This document shows positions 23,072 to 30,713 of a stretch of 54,959 bases of DNA, piece after piece; the first letter of the stretch is position 1; each line of letters starts with the position of its first letter. Where the stretch lies: positions 1 to 54,959 of the forward strand of contig CALMSY010000029.1 of NCBI GenBank assembly GCA_937872475.1, in the 5' to 3' direction. A program made the position numbers and the translations under genes. The DNA comes from 67-14 sp020438345. Lineage in GTDB: Bacteria; Actinomycetota; Thermoleophilia; Solirubrobacterales; 70-9. The notes beneath the pieces are model-generated. The model had not been told where the DNA came from. It searched no databases and saw nothing but the letters and a program-made list of their open reading frames with translations.

Positions 23072-24595
23072 GTGAAGAAGATCCTGATCACCGCGGCGGC
23101 CCTGGTGGCCTTCCTTTTCGTGACCCAGCAAGCTCAGGCGGCACAGGTAACGGGTGAGGTCAAGGTCGTGGTCTACGGCAACGGGAAGCTCTTCTCGAAC
23201 GGCATCGAATGCGGCTACGGCAGCACTGACTGCTCCGAATCGATGACCTGGGACGATTCCGGCCCGGCCCCGTCACTTTCCATCTACCCACATCCGACCA
23301 AAGCAGGCTGGGGAATCACAAGCTGGAGCGGTTGTTCGTCACTTCCGCACATGAACGACTGCCGGGTGAGCTTTCCGGCGTCTGGCACCCGGATCGTCCA
23401 TGCCTACTTCTTCGATGTGGCGTCCCCCGTTGTTCGCATTGCCGGTTACTCCGACTGGGCGGGCGACCAGATGAACCTGAACGTCGAAGCCTCGGACAAC
23501 GAGACGGTCACAAAGGTCGAATACCTGGTGGACGACGAGGTCATCGCGACCAGAACCGGTGACTATTTCAATTCGGAAATTGACACAAGCGAGGTTCCGG
23601 AAGGAACTCACATGGTGAAGGTCCGCGCCTGGGACGGCAACCAAAACAGCGCAGACAGCATCGCCTACGGCATCAACTTCGACCACACAAAGCCGGAGGT
23701 CCTCCTTGACTCACCGGCTGAATTCACCAATGAGGATTCCCCCGGATTCAGCTTCGATGCGCCAGGCGAGGATTACTGGTGGGCTGATTGTGCGATCCGG
23801 AAAGCGGGCGAAACCAAAGAACTGACCGGTTGCGGCTACGGCGAGCCTTACAGCGAGGCCGTCCCCGAAGAAGGCCACTGGGAGTTTGTGGTTGAAGCGT
23901 CCGATCGGGTTGGCAACAAGACCACAGTGGTTCACGACTTCCTGGTTGATCGCACCGCTCCGGAGGCTTCCTTCTCTGCGGGGCCGGCTGATGGCTCGCT
24001 GCTTGAGCCCGGAGAAGTCAAGTTCGCCTGGAGCGCGTCGGATAGGTTGGAACTCACCGGACTCTGTCGTTGGGATGGAGCGGAAGCCTCGCCCTGCGAC
24101 GCCACCTCCACCGCACGTCCCGCAGCCGGCCAGCACAAGTTTGAGGTGACAATCACCGATCAGGCAGGTAACACCACCACTTTGAGCCGATCGTTCACGG
24201 TGAAGGAACCGGCGGTTCCCCAGCCGGGGCAGGATCCGGGACCCGGTGACGGTCCCGGAGGAAACGCCGGCAACGTGGACCGGAAGTCTCCGGGAGTCAG
24301 GATTGCAGCTCCCAGACAGAGCCTGAAATCGCTTCGTCGGGCGTTGAAGCTGCGGGTCGCTTGTGACGAGGGTTGCTCTGGCAGCGTTGTGGTCAGGGGA
24401 AGCGGCTTGAAGTTCAGCGGCCGAATCCACCTGATGAATGCCGGTGTGGCGAAGCTGAAGCTCCGTCCGACCGCGAAGGTCCGCAGGTCGCTAGCATCCC
24501 TGAATGCCCGCCCGTCACTCATTGCCAAAGCCCGGCTCAAGGACGAATCCGGAAACACCGGCAGGGCGACTCTGAAGTTCAGAGTCGCCCTCTGA
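23072..24595 (+). CDS. Secreted multi-domain Ig-like protein
   Basis: Exported protein of 507 residues with signal peptide MKKILITAAALVAFLF and cleavage after QAQA. Two Cys pairs occur in the first 110 residues. Then come three Ig-like, beta-sandwich domains with recurring phrases such as VEASDN, VKVRAWDGN, VEASDRVGN and VTITDQAGN, a Pro/Gly-rich linker (about 385-410), and a C-terminal basic domain starting KSPGVRIAAPRQSLKSLRRA with a CDEGC motif that is common in Solirubrobacterales-type secreted proteins. No catalytic residues are seen; an adhesive or wall-associated role is likely. AGGAGG precedes the GTG, a strong ribosome-binding site that is unusual here. A palindrome overlaps the last codons. 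Confidence 0.78.
   Translation: MKKILITAAALVAFLFVTQQAQAAQVTGEVKVVVYGNGKLFSNGIECGYGSTDCSESMTWDDSGPAPSLSIYPHPTKAGWGITSWSGCSSLPHMNDCRVSFPASGTRIVHAYFFDVASPVVRIAGYSDWAGDQMNLNVEASDNETVTKVEYLVDDEVIATRTGDYFNSEIDTSEVPEGTHMVKVRAWDGNQNSADSIAYGINFDHTKPEVLLDSPAEFTNEDSPGFSFDAPGEDYWWADCAIRKAGETKELTGCGYGEPYSEAVPEEGHWEFVVEASDRVGNKTTVVHDFLVDRTAPEASFSAGPADGSLLEPGEVKFAWSASDRLELTGLCRWDGAEASPCDATSTARPAAGQHKFEVTITDQAGNTTTLSRSFTVKEPAVPQPGQDPGPGDGPGGNAGNVDRKSPGVRIAAPRQSLKSLRRALKLRVACDEGCSGSVVVRGSGLKFSGRIHLMNAGVAKLKLRPTAKVRRSLASLNARPSLIAKARLKDESGNTGRATLKFRVAL
24565..24589 (+). terminator. 25-bp palindrome inside the last codons
   Basis: GGCGACTCTGAA and TTCAGAGTCGCC are perfect inverted arms around a single G, ending four bases before the stop codon of the Ig-like gene. 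It probably forms a terminator or processing hairpin in the RNA while still coding. Confidence 0.5.
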
Positions 24596-24623
24596 ACCCA
24601 ACCCAGACAGAAAGCAGGAAGTT

Positions 24624-25652
24624 ATGAGCAAACCCCTCCGAAGCCTCTCAATCATGATTCTTCTCGTGCTCGGTCTCGCGGCTCCCACCGCGGCACAGGC
24701 AGCCGGCCCACCGCCCTTGCCCAAGGCTGTGAACGGCGCCAAGGTCGAGCGCTTCGCAACCGGCGTCGGTATCCCGACCCAGGTCGCCTTCTCGGGGCAA
24801 AACGCGTTCGTTGCCGGAGCCGCCGAAGGGCCGTTCAAGGGCGGTGTCTTCGTCGTCAAGCCCGGCTCGAAGAAGGCGGTCAAGGTCGCCGGAACGCCGA
24901 AGACAGCTTTCGGCATCGCCGCCAGGGCCGGAACGGTGTACGTCAGCTCCGGCCGCAAGGTGTTCGCGTATTCGAAGTTCGATGGAACACGCTTTCGCCA
25001 GTCGAAGGCAATCTTCAACGGTCCGAAGAACTTCAACGGTTTCAGTGGTATGGCAATCGGCCCCAACGGCCGACTTTACGCGGGTGTCGCACTGAACCAG
25101 AAGTTCGATCACAGTGCCGACACCTCGCTGTACGCGAATTCCGTCGTCTCGATGACCCGGTCCGGCAAAGATGTGCAGGTGGTGGCGAGCGGTATGCGCC
25201 AGCCCTGGATGATGGCATTCGCCCCGGGAATCCGTGACCCCTTCGTTTCGGTCCTGAGCCAGGACCTGCCGAAGAACAATGGTGCCCCTGACCTGATCGT
25301 CCGCGCTGCCCCGGGTGATGACTTCGGCTTCCCGAAATGCAATTGGCTCAACGAGGAGACATGCAGTGACTACAGCGAACCCCTGGTCAAGCTCGAAGCC
25401 CAGCCAGGCAAGAAGAAGTCACTGAACCAGCAGTCGCCCATGGGTATCGGGGCGATCGGTCCCAGGCTGTATGTGGCGCTGTTCACCGGAACCGCGAAAG
25501 CTGGCCCTCAGGTGATGGAGATGAAAACTGACGGAACCGGGATCAAGCCCTTCATGACCGGCTTCGTCGCACCGGTGCTTTCCGTGGCTACCCACAAGGG
25601 CAACCTCTATGTCGGAGATCTCACCGGGACGATCTACAAGGTCCGCGGCTAA
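24624..25652 (+). CDS. Secreted beta-propeller (sorbosone dehydrogenase-like)
   Basis: Exported protein of 342 residues; the signal peptide ends near PTAAQA. The mature chain resembles the soluble glucose/sorbosone dehydrogenase beta-propeller family: GVGIPTQVAF at the start, NGFSGMAIGPNGRLYAGV, ASGMRQPWMMAFAPG, DDFGFPKCNW and GNLYVGDLTGTIYKV at the end. The conserved histidine that binds PQQ in true dehydrogenases is not evident, so enzyme activity is doubtful. A ribosome-binding site AGGAAG precedes the ATG. It is 28 bp downstream of the Ig-like gene on the same strand; the palindrome between them may weaken read-through. Confidence 0.72.
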   Translation: MSKPLRSLSIMILLVLGLAAPTAAQAAGPPPLPKAVNGAKVERFATGVGIPTQVAFSGQNAFVAGAAEGPFKGGVFVVKPGSKKAVKVAGTPKTAFGIAARAGTVYVSSGRKVFAYSKFDGTRFRQSKAIFNGPKNFNGFSGMAIGPNGRLYAGVALNQKFDHSADTSLYANSVVSMTRSGKDVQVVASGMRQPWMMAFAPGIRDPFVSVLSQDLPKNNGAPDLIVRAAPGDDFGFPKCNWLNEETCSDYSEPLVKLEAQPGKKKSLNQQSPMGIGAIGPRLYVALFTGTAKAGPQVMEMKTDGTGIKPFMTGFVAPVLSVATHKGNLYVGDLTGTIYKVRG

Positions 25653-25667
25653 CCGCGACAGACATAG

Positions 25668-25703
25668 CGCCTGTTCAGGCGTGAAATAACGCCGGTTCAG
25701 GCG
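25668..25703. terminator. Two short hairpins between convergent genes
   Basis: Two related 14-bp hairpins, CGCCTGTTCAGGCG (25668-25681) and CGCCGGTTCAGGCG (25690-25703), lie between the propeller gene and lpd. The second overlaps the last codons of lpd. They could terminate both converging transcripts. Confidence 0.4.
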
Positions 25704-27067
25704 TGAGTCGCCCACTTGTCGACTGCTCGGGCGGCATCCAGGATGGCTTCGGAAATCGTCGGATGAGGATGCATGATCCGCTGGAGCTCCTGGATGCCGC
25801 CTTCAAGAGCCATCACGGCGACCAGTTCGGCGATCATGTCACAGGCCCGGTTGCCGACGATATGGGCACCGACGATCTCGCCGTATTCCTTGTCGACCAC
25901 GAGCTTGACCATCCCGTCGCGGTCGTCGTAGACGGTGCCGGCCCCAACCCCGCCGAGTTTCAGCTTGCCGGACTTGACGTCGAGGCCCTTCTCCTTGGCC
26001 TGCGCTTCGGTCAGGCCGACGCTGGCGACCTGCGGATGGCAGAAGGTCGCACCGGGCACCAGGTCGAGATCGACCGGATGGGTTTTCTCGCCGGCCGCGT
26101 CCTCGGCTGCCACGACACCTTCTTCCATTGCCTTGTGAGCGAGGGCGGCGCCCCGGGTCAAGTCACCAATCGCATAGACCTTGCCGTTTGAGGTCTTCTG
26201 GAACTCGTCAACCTGGACCCGGCCGTTCTCGTCCAGCTTCACCCCGGCCGCCTCGAGGCCGAGCGCGTCGACATCCGGGCGGCGGCCACCGGCAATAACC
26301 AGGAAATCGACTTCGGCCGAATTCTCGCCGTAGGTGAACTTGACGGATGAGCCGGTGTCCTCGACGTTCTCGACCGGTGTACCAGTGGAAATTTCGATGC
26401 CCTGCTTCTTGAAAGTCCTTTCAACCACCCGGACGACATCCTTGTCTTCGGCTGGCAGGATCTGGTCGAGCATCTCGACCAGGATGACTTCGGTGCCGAA
26501 ACGGATGTAGGCGGAAGCGATCTCGGAACCGGAAGCACCGGCGCCGGCCACGGCAATCTTCTTTGGCAGTTCCGGCAGGGACCAGGCACCCCAGGTGTCC
26601 AGTACCCGGTCTGAGAATTCAACCCCGGGAATGGCCTGTGCGACTGAACCTGTGGCAAGGATTACCTTCCCCGCTCCGTAAACAGTCCCGGCCACCTCGA
26701 CGTCACCGTCGGCAGTCAGGCTCCCTTCACCTTCGATGTAGGTGATCTTGTTCTTGTCGAAAAGACCCTTGACGCCGCCGGAGAGTCCCGCAGAAACATC
26801 GGTCCGGCGTTGGCCGAGAGTCCCCCAGTCAAGCTCCGCACCCTCTACCTTGACTCCGATATCGGCGCTGTTCTTCGCCTCATCCAGAACCTCGGCGGTA
26901 TGCAGCATGGTCTTGGCCGGAATGCACGCGTAGTTGAGACAACGGCCGCCGGTCCTGTCCATCTCGACCACGGCGGTGGTCTTGCCGAGTTGAGCAGCCC
27001 GGATCGCAGCAACATAGCCGCCCGGTCCTGCCCCGATAACGATTACATCGAAGGATTCATCAGCCAT
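25697..27067 (-). CDS. lpd: Dihydrolipoyl dehydrogenase
   Basis: E3 flavoenzyme of 456 residues that reoxidises dihydrolipoyl groups with NAD+. The FAD motif is VIVIGAGPGGYVAAI; the redox disulfide is Cys43/Cys48 in GGRCLNYACIPAKT; the NAD-binding fold starts KIAVAGAGASGSEIA; the C-terminal His-Glu pair is in HPHPTISEAI. It serves 2-oxoacid dehydrogenases and possibly glycine cleavage, whose other subunits are not in this window. It has its own TATAGT promoter and is separated from the lipBA operon by two secreted-protein genes on the other strand. Confidence 0.96.
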   Translation of the reverse strand: MADESFDVIVIGAGPGGYVAAIRAAQLGKTTAVVEMDRTGGRCLNYACIPAKTMLHTAEVLDEAKNSADIGVKVEGAELDWGTLGQRRTDVSAGLSGGVKGLFDKNKITYIEGEGSLTADGDVEVAGTVYGAGKVILATGSVAQAIPGVEFSDRVLDTWGAWSLPELPKKIAVAGAGASGSEIASAYIRFGTEVILVEMLDQILPAEDKDVVRVVERTFKKQGIEISTGTPVENVEDTGSSVKFTYGENSAEVDFLVIAGGRRPDVDALGLEAAGVKLDENGRVQVDEFQKTSNGKVYAIGDLTRGAALAHKAMEEGVVAAEDAAGEKTHPVDLDLVPGATFCHPQVASVGLTEAQAKEKGLDVKSGKLKLGGVGAGTVYDDRDGMVKLVVDKEYGEIVGAHIVGNRACDMIAELVAVMALEGGIQELQRIMHPHPTISEAILDAARAVDKWATHA

Positions 27068-27078
27068 GGTGAGCCGAG

Positions 27079-27084
27079 ACTATA
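27079..27084 (-). promoter_or_regulatory. -10 box of lpd
   Basis: TATAGT on the minus strand ends 11 bases before the ATG, predicting a 5' leader of only about four bases. Confidence 0.45.
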
Positions 27085-27145
27085 GGAAGGGATTGGCCGG
27101 TACACAGGGGCGGTCGCAGGTCTCTCCACGATCCTCGCGAGCCGG

Positions 27146-27685
27146 TCAGGTGCCGGGACGTTGCGGCATCTGGATCCGGGCCATTGCCTTGACCATGAAC
27201 CAGAAAAGCACCGAAAGACCAACCACCAGTGTCAGGGTGCCGATGATCTGCAACAGGGTCGGGGCCACGACCATGCCAAGGATGCCGGCCAGGATCAGGA
27301 TCACCAGCAGCATCTGGAACCCCAGCACTGCCCAGTACTTCGCTTGCCACATGCCCCAGGCCATGGCGCTGATCACAAGTGAGAAGAGTCCCCACTGGAA
27401 GACATTCACATCGCGTCCGTTCGCCTCCGCTCCTGTGATGACCGCGTAGATACAGGAACCCCAGAGAATCACCGCAACAACGGTCGAGAAGAATGCCCCG
27501 ACGGTGACTGCGGTGGGACGCTCACCCGCCGCAAGCGGTTCGAGTGAATCCCGCACCGCCTGGTTTTTCGCTTCGGACTTTGCGTAACCCGCTTTCATGG
27601 CGTCCGCACCCGATCGTGGTTGCGGCTGCTCCCCTTCGCTGCGTGGAGTTCTGGCTTTGCGGCGGGGCGGCTTCTGATCAGCCAC
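27146..27685 (-). CDS. Four-helix membrane protein downstream of thiE
   Basis: Unrecognised membrane protein of 179 residues. The GTG at 27685 overlaps the end of thiE by eight bases. The first 45 residues are Lys/Arg/Pro-rich (VADQKPPRRKARTPRSEG) and probably cytoplasmic; an ATG 29 codons on is an alternative start. Four hydrophobic helices follow, ending with FWFMVKAMARIQMPQ. No motif ties it to thiamine; the overlap suggests co-translation, and transport or an unrelated role are both possible. Confidence 0.62.
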   Translation of the reverse strand: MADQKPPRRKARTPRSEGEQPQPRSGADAMKAGYAKSEAKNQAVRDSLEPLAAGERPTAVTVGAFFSTVVAVILWGSCIYAVITGAEANGRDVNVFQWGLFSLVISAMAWGMWQAKYWAVLGFQMLLVILILAGILGMVVAPTLLQIIGTLTLVVGLSVLFWFMVKAMARIQMPQRPGT

Positions 27686-28382
27686 CGGGAGCCACCTCCG
27701 CACCGACCGTGGCGAAAGCGCGGCGCAGCGAGCTTGCAACTCCGGCGGGGTCAGAGGAATCACGGATCGCCCGGACGACGCAGACCCGCCGGGCGCCGGC
27801 CTCCAGAACTTCGACCACATTTCCGGAATCGATCCCTCCAATCGCGAAGAAGGGAAGCGTCGAAACTTTCGCGGCATGATTGACAAGTTCCAGGCCCACC
27901 GCCGGACGTCCGGCCTTGGTCGGGGTTTCATGGACCGGTCCGACGCTGATGTGATCGATTGCGATGCCGTCACTGGCGGTCTTGTGGGCCGCGGCAATTT
28001 GATCCTCGGAATGCGTCGAAAGCCCGAGCAGGTGGTTTGGTCCGATCAACTGCCGGGCCTCGGCCACGGTCATGTCGTCCTGACCGATATGGACGCCGTC
28101 GGCCCGGACCGAGAGCGCCAGTTCCGGGTCATCATTGAGAATGAAGGGCACTCCGTAGGTGTCGCAGATCCGCCGAAAGGTATCGGCTGCCCGTTCGATC
28201 ACTCTTGTGCCGGCTTCCTTCTCGCGCAACTGGACGATGTCAACCCCACCGTCGAGGGCGGCCCTGAGGAGCGGCTCCGGATCCTTGCCCCCGGGTCTCG
28301 CGTCACAAACGAAATAAAGCCGCGCGGTCCGCAGGCGTTCCCTTCGAAGGTTTCCGGCACCTTCACTTGGTTCAAAGCTCAT
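27678..28382 (-). CDS. thiE: Thiamine-phosphate synthase
   Basis: TIM-barrel enzyme of 234 residues that couples HMP-PP with the thiazole phosphate to give thiamine phosphate. YFVCDARPGG, DIVQLREKEA, FILNDDPELALSVRADGVHIGQDDM, SVGPVHETPTKAGRPAVG and FAIGGIDSGNV are the diphosphate- and substrate-binding loops. The ATG at 28382 has a TATCCT box seven bases upstream and no ribosome-binding site. It is divergent from the riboswitch-controlled thiO-thiSG genes, so the TPP riboswitch does not control it. Confidence 0.94.
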   Translation of the reverse strand: MSFEPSEGAGNLRRERLRTARLYFVCDARPGGKDPEPLLRAALDGGVDIVQLREKEAGTRVIERAADTFRRICDTYGVPFILNDDPELALSVRADGVHIGQDDMTVAEARQLIGPNHLLGLSTHSEDQIAAAHKTASDGIAIDHISVGPVHETPTKAGRPAVGLELVNHAAKVSTLPFFAIGGIDSGNVVEVLEAGARRVCVVRAIRDSSDPAGVASSLRRAFATVGAEVAPGG

Positions 28383-28389
28383 GAAGCGG

Positions 28390-28395
28390 AGGATA
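28390..28395 (-). promoter_or_regulatory. Leaderless -10 box of thiE
   Basis: TATCCT on the minus strand ends seven bases before the thiE ATG. Confidence 0.5.
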
Positions 28396-28415
28396 AAAGA
28401 AAGTGCCCCAGCATC

Positions 28416-28421
28416 TACAAT
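28416..28421 (+). promoter_or_regulatory. -10 box of the thiO operon
   Basis: TACAAT lies just upstream of the TPP riboswitch, with a predicted transcription start near 28428. Confidence 0.5.
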
Positions 28422-28429
28422 CGCTCTTA

Positions 28430-28521
28430 CCTGCGGGAGCCCGTTTCGCCCGGGCTGAGAGGGTGGCGTCGAGGCCACCGACCGCCTGAACCTGATCCGG
28501 ATAATGCCGGCGGAAAGGGAT
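28430..28521 (+). ncRNA. TPP riboswitch (THI element)
   Basis: The conserved TPP-sensing core is clear: CGGGAGCCC, then GGGCTGAGAGGGTGG, ACCGCCTGAACCTGATCC, and GGATAATGCCGGCGGAAAGGGA near the 3' end (the last split by only the usual helix). It lies 22 nt before thiO. The short distance from aptamer to start codon suggests translational control or direct occlusion rather than a separate terminator. Confidence 0.93.
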
Positions 28522-28543
28522 TGGCGGAGCGGCTCGCGCAGAA

Positions 28544-29698
28544 GTGAAAATGAACGAAGCCGAGAACAGGACCCGAAGTGATGTCGCCGTGGTCGGAGCC
28601 GGGTTGATCGGCCTTGCCACCGCCCTGGAGCTGGCAACGCGTGGCCTGAAGGTCACCGTTTTCGAGCGGGACACCCCGGGTTCCGGTGCGACCCGGGTTG
28701 CGGCCGGCATGCTCGCGCCGATCGGAGAGCTCGAATTCGGTGAACCCGGGCTCCTGTCGATGAGCCTTCGCTCGCGGGAGCTCTACCCCGGCTTCGTCGC
28801 GGCGCTTGAGGCGGCTTCCGGGATTGACACGGGTTTCCGGGAAACCGGAGCACTTCATGTGGCACTTGATCGTGACGAGGCCGGGGAGCTGCGGCGTTCA
28901 ATGGATTTGCAGCAAAGTCATGGATTCGATTCTGGCTGGCTAGGACCGATCGCAGCGCGTGAACTGGAACCGGGGGTAAGTCCTTCGCTGGCCGGTGCGG
29001 TCCTGGTTGAACAAGATGCGGTGGTTGATCCCCGCGCTCTGGTTGAGGCTCTCCGGTTCGCACTGACGGAGGTGGGGGTTGAGATCATCCAGGCGGAGGT
29101 GACCGGGCTTCTCCGCGGCCCGAATGGCCGCGCCGAAGGCGTCGTGGCAAGTCAGGCGGACTTCCCGGCGGGATGTGTGCTGGCAGCGCCGGGAGCGGAA
29201 GCCGGGATCGCCGGCTGGATTCCCGAGGAGGTCAGGCCCCCGGTCAGGCCGGTCAAAGGCCAGGTCGCTGAACTGAGAGGGGATCCAGAGTCACCAGCCT
29301 GTTCCCGGATACTGGGCTCGGAGCGGGTGTATCTGGCTCCGCGCCCGGACGGACGGTTGATCGTCGGTGCGACCGTCGAGGAGATGGGGTTTGACCGCAC
29401 AGTCACCGCGGGCGGGGCGCACGAACTGTTGCGCGAGGCCTACCGGCTGCTGCCCGATGTGGCTGAAATGGAATTCGCCGGTATCGAGGCCGGTCTCAGG
29501 CCAGCCACACCAGACAACCTGCCTGTGATCGGACCTACCGGGATCGATGGATTGGTCATTGCCAGCGGCCACTACCGCAATGGAATTCTGCTTGCCCCGA
29601 TTACGGCCCGGGCGGTTGCCGGGCTGATCATCGATGGCAGGCCAGGTGAAGAGATCGGGGCCGCAAGCCCGACCAGGTTCAAGACCGAGGAGCTGTGA
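28544..29698 (+). CDS. thiO: Glycine oxidase
   Basis: FAD-dependent amine oxidase of 384 residues in the ThiO family, supplying iminoglycine for the thiazole ring. The FAD motif is VAVVGAGLIGLATALEL; GATRVAAGMLAPIGELEFGE is the ThiO-type loop; the C-terminal IEAGLRPATPDNLPVIG and GHYRNGILLAPITA close the FAD domain. The GTG at 28544 was taken as start; ATG at 28550 is possible. It lies directly behind the TPP riboswitch and overlaps thiSG by four bases. Confidence 0.95.
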   Translation: MKMNEAENRTRSDVAVVGAGLIGLATALELATRGLKVTVFERDTPGSGATRVAAGMLAPIGELEFGEPGLLSMSLRSRELYPGFVAALEAASGIDTGFRETGALHVALDRDEAGELRRSMDLQQSHGFDSGWLGPIAARELEPGVSPSLAGAVLVEQDAVVDPRALVEALRFALTEVGVEIIQAEVTGLLRGPNGRAEGVVASQADFPAGCVLAAPGAEAGIAGWIPEEVRPPVRPVKGQVAELRGDPESPACSRILGSERVYLAPRPDGRLIVGATVEEMGFDRTVTAGGAHELLREAYRLLPDVAEMEFAGIEAGLRPATPDNLPVIGPTGIDGLVIASGHYRNGILLAPITARAVAGLIIDGRPGEEIGAASPTRFKTEEL

Positions 29699-30684
29699 AA
29701 GTGAAGATCGAACTGAATGGCGACCAGGTAGAAGTCGGCGACGGGTTGACGATTCCGGACCTGATCGCGTTGCTCGGGGAAAGAAATCTCCCGGATGACC
29801 ACCGGGGTTTCGCAGTCGCGGTTGACGGCGAGGTCGTGCCCCGGTCGGATTGGGCCGCGACCCGCCCTGCAGACGGTGCCCGGGTCGAGGTCGTCGCTGC
29901 GATCCAGGGAGGGTCGGACGAGTGGCAGCTAGGCGACCGGCAATGGAGCTCACGGCTGATTGCCGGCAGCGGCGGGTTTCGCTCCCTGGAAGCGATGGAA
30001 AGCGCACTCGCGCTTTCCGGCACCGAAATCATCACGGTTGCGCTGCGCCGCCTCGACCCGACTGCCCGGGGTTCCGTGATGGACGTGACTCGGAAACTGG
30101 GACTTTTCGTCCTGCCGAATACCGCTGGTTGCTTCACCGCCCGTGACGCCGTGACGACCGCAAAACTCGCCCGTGAAGCCTTCGGCACCGACTGGGTGAA
30201 GCTGGAGGTGATCGGCGATGACCGCACTCTGCTCCCGGATGCTCCCGAGTTGCTGCGGGCGGCTGAAGAACTGGTTGCGGATGGCTTCACGGTGCTTCCG
30301 TACACCAATGACGATCCGATACTGGCGAGTCGTCTGGAAGCGGCGGGTTGTGCGGCCGTGATGCCTCTTGGTTCACCGATTGGCTCCGGCGCGGGGATTC
30401 GCAATCCGTACAACATTTCGATCATCATCGAGAAGGCCGGAGTCCCGGTGATTCTCGATGCCGGCATCGGCACCGCCTCGGACGCCGCACTGGCGATGGA
30501 GTTGGGCTGCGACGGGGTTCTGCTGGCTTCGGCGATTTCCCGGGCCGAGAAGCCGGACCTGATGGCAACCGCGATGAAACATGCGGTGCTGGCTGGTCGC
30601 GCCGCCCGTGAGGCCGGGCGCATCCCGAAACGGCTGTACGCGGAGGCGAGCACCCCGGATGAGGGCATGCCGGGCCTGGGCTGA
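29695..30684 (+). CDS. thiS-thiG: Fused sulfur carrier ThiS and thiazole synthase ThiG
   Basis: One 329-residue polypeptide. Residues 1-73 are a complete ThiS (beta-grasp, LNGDQVEV, DLIALLGERN, ending AAIQGG at 72-73); residues 74-329 are a complete ThiG TIM barrel with RLIAGSGGFRS, the Schiff-base lysine in TDWVKLEVIGDD, MPLGSPIGSGAG and DAGIGTASDAA. There is no stop or frameshift between them. In separate proteins the Gly-Gly carboxylate of ThiS is adenylated by ThiF and thiocarboxylated; here it is followed by SDEW, so cleavage or another route must free it. Fusions of this kind are annotated in other bacteria. ThiF and ThiH/ThiC are not nearby. Confidence 0.93.
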   Translation: MKVKIELNGDQVEVGDGLTIPDLIALLGERNLPDDHRGFAVAVDGEVVPRSDWAATRPADGARVEVVAAIQGGSDEWQLGDRQWSSRLIAGSGGFRSLEAMESALALSGTEIITVALRRLDPTARGSVMDVTRKLGLFVLPNTAGCFTARDAVTTAKLAREAFGTDWVKLEVIGDDRTLLPDAPELLRAAEELVADGFTVLPYTNDDPILASRLEAAGCAAVMPLGSPIGSGAGIRNPYNISIIIEKAGVPVILDAGIGTASDAALAMELGCDGVLLASAISRAEKPDLMATAMKHAVLAGRAAREAGRIPKRLYAEASTPDEGMPGLG

Positions 30685-30713
30685 GGTCCGCAGTGGCGGC
30701 GGGGTCCGGCGCT

